Below, piece after piece: positions 60,948-64,000 of a stretch of 64,000 nucleotides of DNA (the stretch's first letter is position 1; each line of letters starts with the position of its first letter). The position numbers and the translations under genes were made by a program. Below the pieces are notes generated by a model that was given only the letters and a program-made list of their open reading frames with translations, made no database searches and had not been told where the DNA came from. This stretch comes from Kutzneria chonburiensis (lineage in GTDB: Bacteria; Actinomycetota; Actinomycetes; Mycobacteriales; Pseudonocardiaceae): assembly GCF_028622115.1 (NCBI RefSeq), contig NZ_CP097263.1, positions 7,626,001-7,690,000 on the forward strand. The letters run 5' to 3'.

Positions 60948-61622
60948 CTAGCGGGCGCGTCGAGCCAGGCGCTCCGGGTCGAGGATCAAGACGCTCTTGC
61001 CTTCGAGCCGCAGCCAGCCGCGGTGCGCGAAGTCGGCCAGGGCCTTGTTCACGGTCTCGCGGGAGGCGCCGACGTACTGGGCGATCTCCTCCTGCGTCAG
61101 GTCGTGAGTGACCCTCAGCAGGCCGGCCTCCTGGCTGCCGAACTGGCGCGCGAACTGGAGTAGCGCCTTGGCCACCCGGCCGGGCACGTCGGTGAAGATC
61201 AGGTCGGCCAGCATGTTGTTCGTCCGGCGCAGCCTACGGGCCAGCACCCGCAGCAGCTGCTCGGCGATCTCGGGCCGCTTGCTGATCCATTCCCGCAGCT
61301 CAGGCCGACCCATCGAGAGCGCGCGAACCTCGGTCACGGTGGTCGCGGTCGACGTGCGCGGGCCCGGGTCGAAGATCGACAACTCGCCGAACATGTCGGA
61401 CGGGCCCATGATGTTGAGCAGGTTCTCGCGGCCGTCCGGCGACTTGCGGCCGATCTTCACCTTGCCGCTGTGGATGATGTAGAGCCGGTCGCCGGGCTCG
61501 CCCTCCGCGAAGATCACGTGTCCCCGCGGGAAGTCGATCGGTTCCAGCGTGACGAGCAGAGCCTCTGCCGCCGACGGTTCCACACCCTGGAAGATGCCCG
61601 CGCGGGCCAGGGTCTCGTCCAC
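60948..61622 (-). CDS. crp: CRP/FNR-family global regulator (Rv3676/GlxR-like)
   Basis: 224 aa from GTG 61622. cAMP-binding domain with [19 protein letters not shown] and [18 protein letters not shown] (phosphate-binding cassette with Glu and Arg-Thr-Ser). The C-terminal winged helix [22 protein letters not shown] carries the R-E-T-V-N recognition helix that reads TGTGA half-sites. 224 aa equals the mycobacterial Crp. Global control of carbon and respiration genes. Confidence 0.95.
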   Translation of the reverse strand: MDETLARAGIFQGVEPSAAEALLVTLEPIDFPRGHVIFAEGEPGDRLYIIHSGKVKIGRKSPDGRENLLNIMGPSDMFGELSIFDPGPRTSTATTVTEVRALSMGRPELREWISKRPEIAEQLLRVLARRLRRTNNMLADLIFTDVPGRVAKALLQFARQFGSQEAGLLRVTHDLTQEEIAQYVGASRETVNKALADFAHRGWLRLEGKSVLILDPERLARRAR

Positions 61623-61677
61623 CTCGTCCCTCCTTCGAGACGCGGCGGCCGGTGCCGCCGATCACTAGCGTGTCAGT

Positions 61678-61938
61678 CTAGGACCCGTTGCCCCTGGTCC
61701 GCCGGGGACGCAGCCTCGCGGCGCGTCCGCCCAGCCTACGCAGACGGAACAGCTCCAGCGCCCGGCCGATGCCGTGCCCGTACAGCGCCCTGACCTCGTC
61801 CGGCCGGGCCTGCTCCAGGAATTCCTCGACCTCGTTCTCCTGCACGGCAACATGGCGCAGGCGAGCTTCCACGCGCTCCATGAAGAGCGCGAAGAACATG
61901 ATCAGAAGTGGTACGACGAGCACCAACCAGGCAGTCAT
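61678..61938 (-). CDS. Small membrane protein (Rv3675-like)
   Basis: 86 aa from ATG 61938 (GATGAAGG ahead). One N-terminal helix (TAWLVLVVPLLIMFFALFM), then a cytoplasmic helical tail (ARLRHVAVQENEVEEFLEQ; ELFRLRRLGGRAARLRPRR). It occupies the position of Rv3675 between crp and nth. Confidence 0.72.
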   Translation of the reverse strand: MTAWLVLVVPLLIMFFALFMERVEARLRHVAVQENEVEEFLEQARPDEVRALYGHGIGRALELFRLRRLGGRAARLRPRRTRGNGS

Positions 61939-62033
61939 GATGCCTTCATCCTCTCTCATGGCCGTTCGGTCGCGCGCATCGGGGGTCACCCCGGCGTGTC
62001 GGACCTGTCGGTCGGGGTCCGTACGCTGGGTAG

Positions 62034-62804
62034 GTGCCAGCGACCGCCGCCGCGAACAACCTCAGCCTCGTCCGCCGGGTGCGGCGGATGACCCGCGCGT
62101 TGGCGCAGGGGTACCCCGACGCGCACTGCGAACTCGACTTCGGCACGGCATTGGACCTCACGGTCGCCGTGATCCTGTCGGCCCAGTGCACCGACAAGCG
62201 GGTCAACGAGGTCACGCCTGCCCTGTTCCACAAATACCCGACCGCGGCCGACTACGCCGGGGCGAACCGGGTCGAGCTGGAGGAGATGATCAGGCCGACC
62301 GGTTTCTTCCGGAACAAGGCCACCTCGATCATGGGCCTCGGCGCCGCGCTGGTGGACAAGCACGGCGGCGAGGTGCCCGGCACCCTTGAGGAGCTGGTCC
62401 GGCTGCCGGGCATCGGCCGCAAGACGGCCAACGTGGTGCTCGGCGAGGCCTTCGACGTGCCCGGCATCACCGTCGACACCCACTTCGGCCGGCTGGTCCG
62501 GCGCTGGGGCTGGACCGAGGAGACCGACCCGGTCAAGGTCGAGCACGCCATCGGGGAGCTCGTCCCGCGCAAGGACTGGACGATGCTCTCGCACTGGACG
62601 ATCTTCCACGGCCGCCGCGTCTGCCACGCCCGCAAGCCGGCCTGCGGGGCCTGCTTCCTGGCCCCGGACTGCCCGTCCTTCGGCGACGGCCCGACCGACC
62701 CGGCGGTGGCCGGGAAGCTGGTCAAGGGGGACGAGGCGCCGCACCTGGTGGCCTTCGCCGAGCAGGTCAGGGCCGGCAAGAAGAAGGCCGGCGCCGCGAA
62801 ATGA
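62034..62804 (+). CDS. nth: Endonuclease III
   Basis: 256 aa from GTG 62034; a TACGCT box at 62022-62027 ends 6 bp before it, so probably leaderless. DNA glycosylase/AP-lyase for oxidised pyrimidines. HhH motif [16 protein letters not shown] with the catalytic Lys, [11 protein letters not shown] with the catalytic Asp, and the C-x6-C-x2-C-x5-C [4Fe-4S] loop ([17 protein letters not shown]). ATGA overlap with the TlpA gene. Confidence 0.96.
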   Translation: MPATAAANNLSLVRRVRRMTRALAQGYPDAHCELDFGTALDLTVAVILSAQCTDKRVNEVTPALFHKYPTAADYAGANRVELEEMIRPTGFFRNKATSIMGLGAALVDKHGGEVPGTLEELVRLPGIGRKTANVVLGEAFDVPGITVDTHFGRLVRRWGWTEETDPVKVEHAIGELVPRKDWTMLSHWTIFHGRRVCHARKPACGACFLAPDCPSFGDGPTDPAVAGKLVKGDEAPHLVAFAEQVRAGKKKAGAAK

Positions 62805-63412
62805 GCGTTCGGTGGCGCTGGGTGCTGGTGGCGGTGGTGCTCGCGGTGGCCACCGCGGTCGCCGTGTGGCCGCGTGGCCAGGCGCCCACCCACGCCGTCG
62901 TCCCCACGCCCGACCTGGGCGCATTGCGGAAGACCGCCGCCCTGCCCGGCTGTCCGCAGTCACATGAACCGCGGCAATCCGGTAAGGGCCCCTTGGCCGG
63001 TTTGAAGGTCACCTGTATGTCCGACGGCTCGGAGATCACCCTCGGCGGCGGGCCGATGCTGGTCAACTTCTGGGAGCCGTGGTGCGAGCCGTGCAAGACC
63101 GAGCTGCCCGTGCTCCAGGAATATGCGGCTCGACCTGGGGCGATCCCGGTCCTGCTCGTCGAGATCCCGGCCAACAGCGACCAGGCCGGCGGCCTGGATC
63201 TGCTCGGCTCGCTCAAGGTCAAGCTGCCCTCGGTGTGGGATCCGAACGCGGTGGTGGCCAACGCACTGGGTCGGCCGAACGTCTTCCCTGTCAACCACGT
63301 AGTTGCAGCGGACGGCACCGCGAAGAGGATCACCGCGGTGCCCTTCTTCGAGTCGGCGGACCAGGTGGAACAGGTGGTACGGCAGTATGCGGACGGGAGA
63401 GTCACCGGATGA
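62801..63412 (+). CDS. TlpA/ResA-type thioredoxin-like protein, membrane-anchored
   Basis: 203 aa. N-terminal helix ([17 protein letters not shown]), then the thioredoxin fold outside the membrane: [18 protein letters not shown] with the W-C-E-P-C active site (about 92-96) and the cis-Pro in FPVNHVV. Two more Cys (PGCPQS, VTCMS) lie before it. Reduces cytochrome c or envelope disulfides. Same place as Rv3673c. Confidence 0.9.
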   Translation: MSVRWRWVLVAVVLAVATAVAVWPRGQAPTHAVVPTPDLGALRKTAALPGCPQSHEPRQSGKGPLAGLKVTCMSDGSEITLGGGPMLVNFWEPWCEPCKTELPVLQEYAARPGAIPVLLVEIPANSDQAGGLDLLGSLKVKLPSVWDPNAVVANALGRPNVFPVNHVVAADGTAKRITAVPFFESADQVEQVVRQYADGRVTG

Positions 63413-64000
63413 GTCCTGGCCCCCTGGTGGACCCGGCGGACGTGCCCGACTGGCTGGCCGGCCTGGTCGCCGCCACCGCCGACCTGGACGCGTCCGCGCT
63501 GACCAGGGTGCGCCCGCCGAACGGCCTGCCGACCCGGCCGGCCTCGGTGCTGATGCTGCTCGGTGACGGTGACGACGGTCCCGACGTGCTGCTGACCCGC
63601 CGCGCCGACACGCTCAACTCCCATCCCGGCCAGGTCGCCTTCCCCGGCGGCAGCGCCGACGACACCGACCGCGGCCCGGTCGACACCGCGCTGCGCGAGG
63701 CCGAGGAAGAGGCCGGTGTGCTGGCCGACGGCGTCCGTCCGGTCGCGCTGCTGCCCGACCTGTTCGTGCCGGTCTCCGGCTTCATGGTCACGCCCGTGCT
63801 GGCCCTCTGGGAGCGGCCGTCACCGGTCCGTGTGATCGACCCGGCCGAGACGGCCGCGGTGGCGCGGGTGCCGATCGCGCACCTGACCGACCCGGCCAAC
63901 CGGTTCCGGGTGCGGCATCCCTCCGGATTCAGCGGACCGGCCTTCGCCGCACCGGGCATGCTGGTGTGGGGCTTCACCGCCGGCCTGCTCGACGGGCTGC
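63409..64000 (+). CDS. NUDIX hydrolase, CoA-pyrophosphatase-like (3' end outside window)
   Basis: ATG 63409 overlaps the TlpA stop. 197 codons are visible and open to the window edge. RRADTLNSHPGQVAFPGG and the Nudix box GG-SADDTDRGPVDTALREAEEEAGV (about 78-103) match the NudL/CoA-diphosphatase branch, including the preceding H-x-G-Q-V-[AS]-F-P-G-G motif. Rv3672c position; a MarP-type serine protease would be expected next. Confidence 0.9.
   Translation, partial: MSPGPLVDPADVPDWLAGLVAATADLDASALTRVRPPNGLPTRPASVLMLLGDGDDGPDVLLTRRADTLNSHPGQVAFPGGSADDTDRGPVDTALREAEEEAGVLADGVRPVALLPDLFVPVSGFMVTPVLALWERPSPVRVIDPAETAAVARVPIAHLTDPANRFRVRHPSGFSGPAFAAPGMLVWGFTAGLLDGL

Overview
The window is very GC-rich actinomycete chromosome, probably a Pseudonocardiaceae relative (Amycolatopsis/Kutzneria/Saccharothrix type). 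This is inferred from overlapping start and stop codons, frequent GTG/TTG starts, WhiB, Scr1-type and DUF397-like regulators, and a gene block in the same order as M. tuberculosis Rv3682-Rv3672c. No database search was possible, so names rest on motifs I can read.

Layout. (1) 1-2134: the end of an unrecognised gene, then a candidate secreted polymorphic toxin and its immunity gene; base composition drops where the toxin domain begins. (2) 2172-21799: core metabolism and stress genes: a regulator/primase-like divergent pair, methionine aminopeptidase, class II aldolase, two DedA proteins, leuA behind a leaderless leader peptide with three Leu codons, three tandem small membrane proteins, nitroreductase, mannosyltransferase-like protein, lysC-asd, a FGGY sugar kinase, Fur, lipase/esterase, FMN reductase, ohr, dps, and an S9 peptidase. 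(3) 22114-42773: a 20.6-kb actinomycete integrative and conjugative element (AICE) in tRNA-Pro(CGG), bounded by identical 43-bp att cores. (4) 42827-64000: metallophosphoesterase, YqeY-like protein, then the Rv3682-like block (ponA2, whiB4-type, two ArsA/GET3 ATPases, RidA, metallo-beta-lactamase, crp, nth, TlpA, NUDIX), interrupted by a Gfo/Idh/MocA oxidoreductase, a second DnaN-like clamp, a PHP hydrolase and an MFS transporter.

How the AICE is built. Cargo at the left end: a HipA-like kinase overlapping a DUF3037 gene, a CYTH phosphatase/cyclase with an XRE-DUF5919 regulator, and a GntR regulator fused to a P-loop kinase, overlapping a hydroxyacid dehydrogenase. TGACTC half-sites lie both at the GntR gene's own start and at a strong rightward promoter (28329-28358). 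That promoter drives a 690-bp leader with an rRNA boxA-like signal, followed by a tight operon of small zinc-ribbon and membrane proteins ending in an FtsK/TraB-type DNA translocase. Next come a candidate transfer locus and three units that each carry a GGGACGTGAC box 30-40 bp before the start codon: a protein with RHIM-like repeats, an unknown protein followed by a PP2C phosphatase, and a prim-pol. Prim-pol and a DUF3631 ATPase gene form the replication module and are flanked by a 106-bp inverted repeat full of GGTAAC iterons. Xis and tyrosine integrase close the element. Two AICE genes (32275 and 38824) each appear shifted by -1 at a run of five Cs.

The observations I think most worth following are the GGTAAC inverted repeat around the replication genes, the boxA-like leader, the HipA-like/DUF3037 pair, the repeated GGGGACGTGAC box, and the RHIM-like repeat protein.
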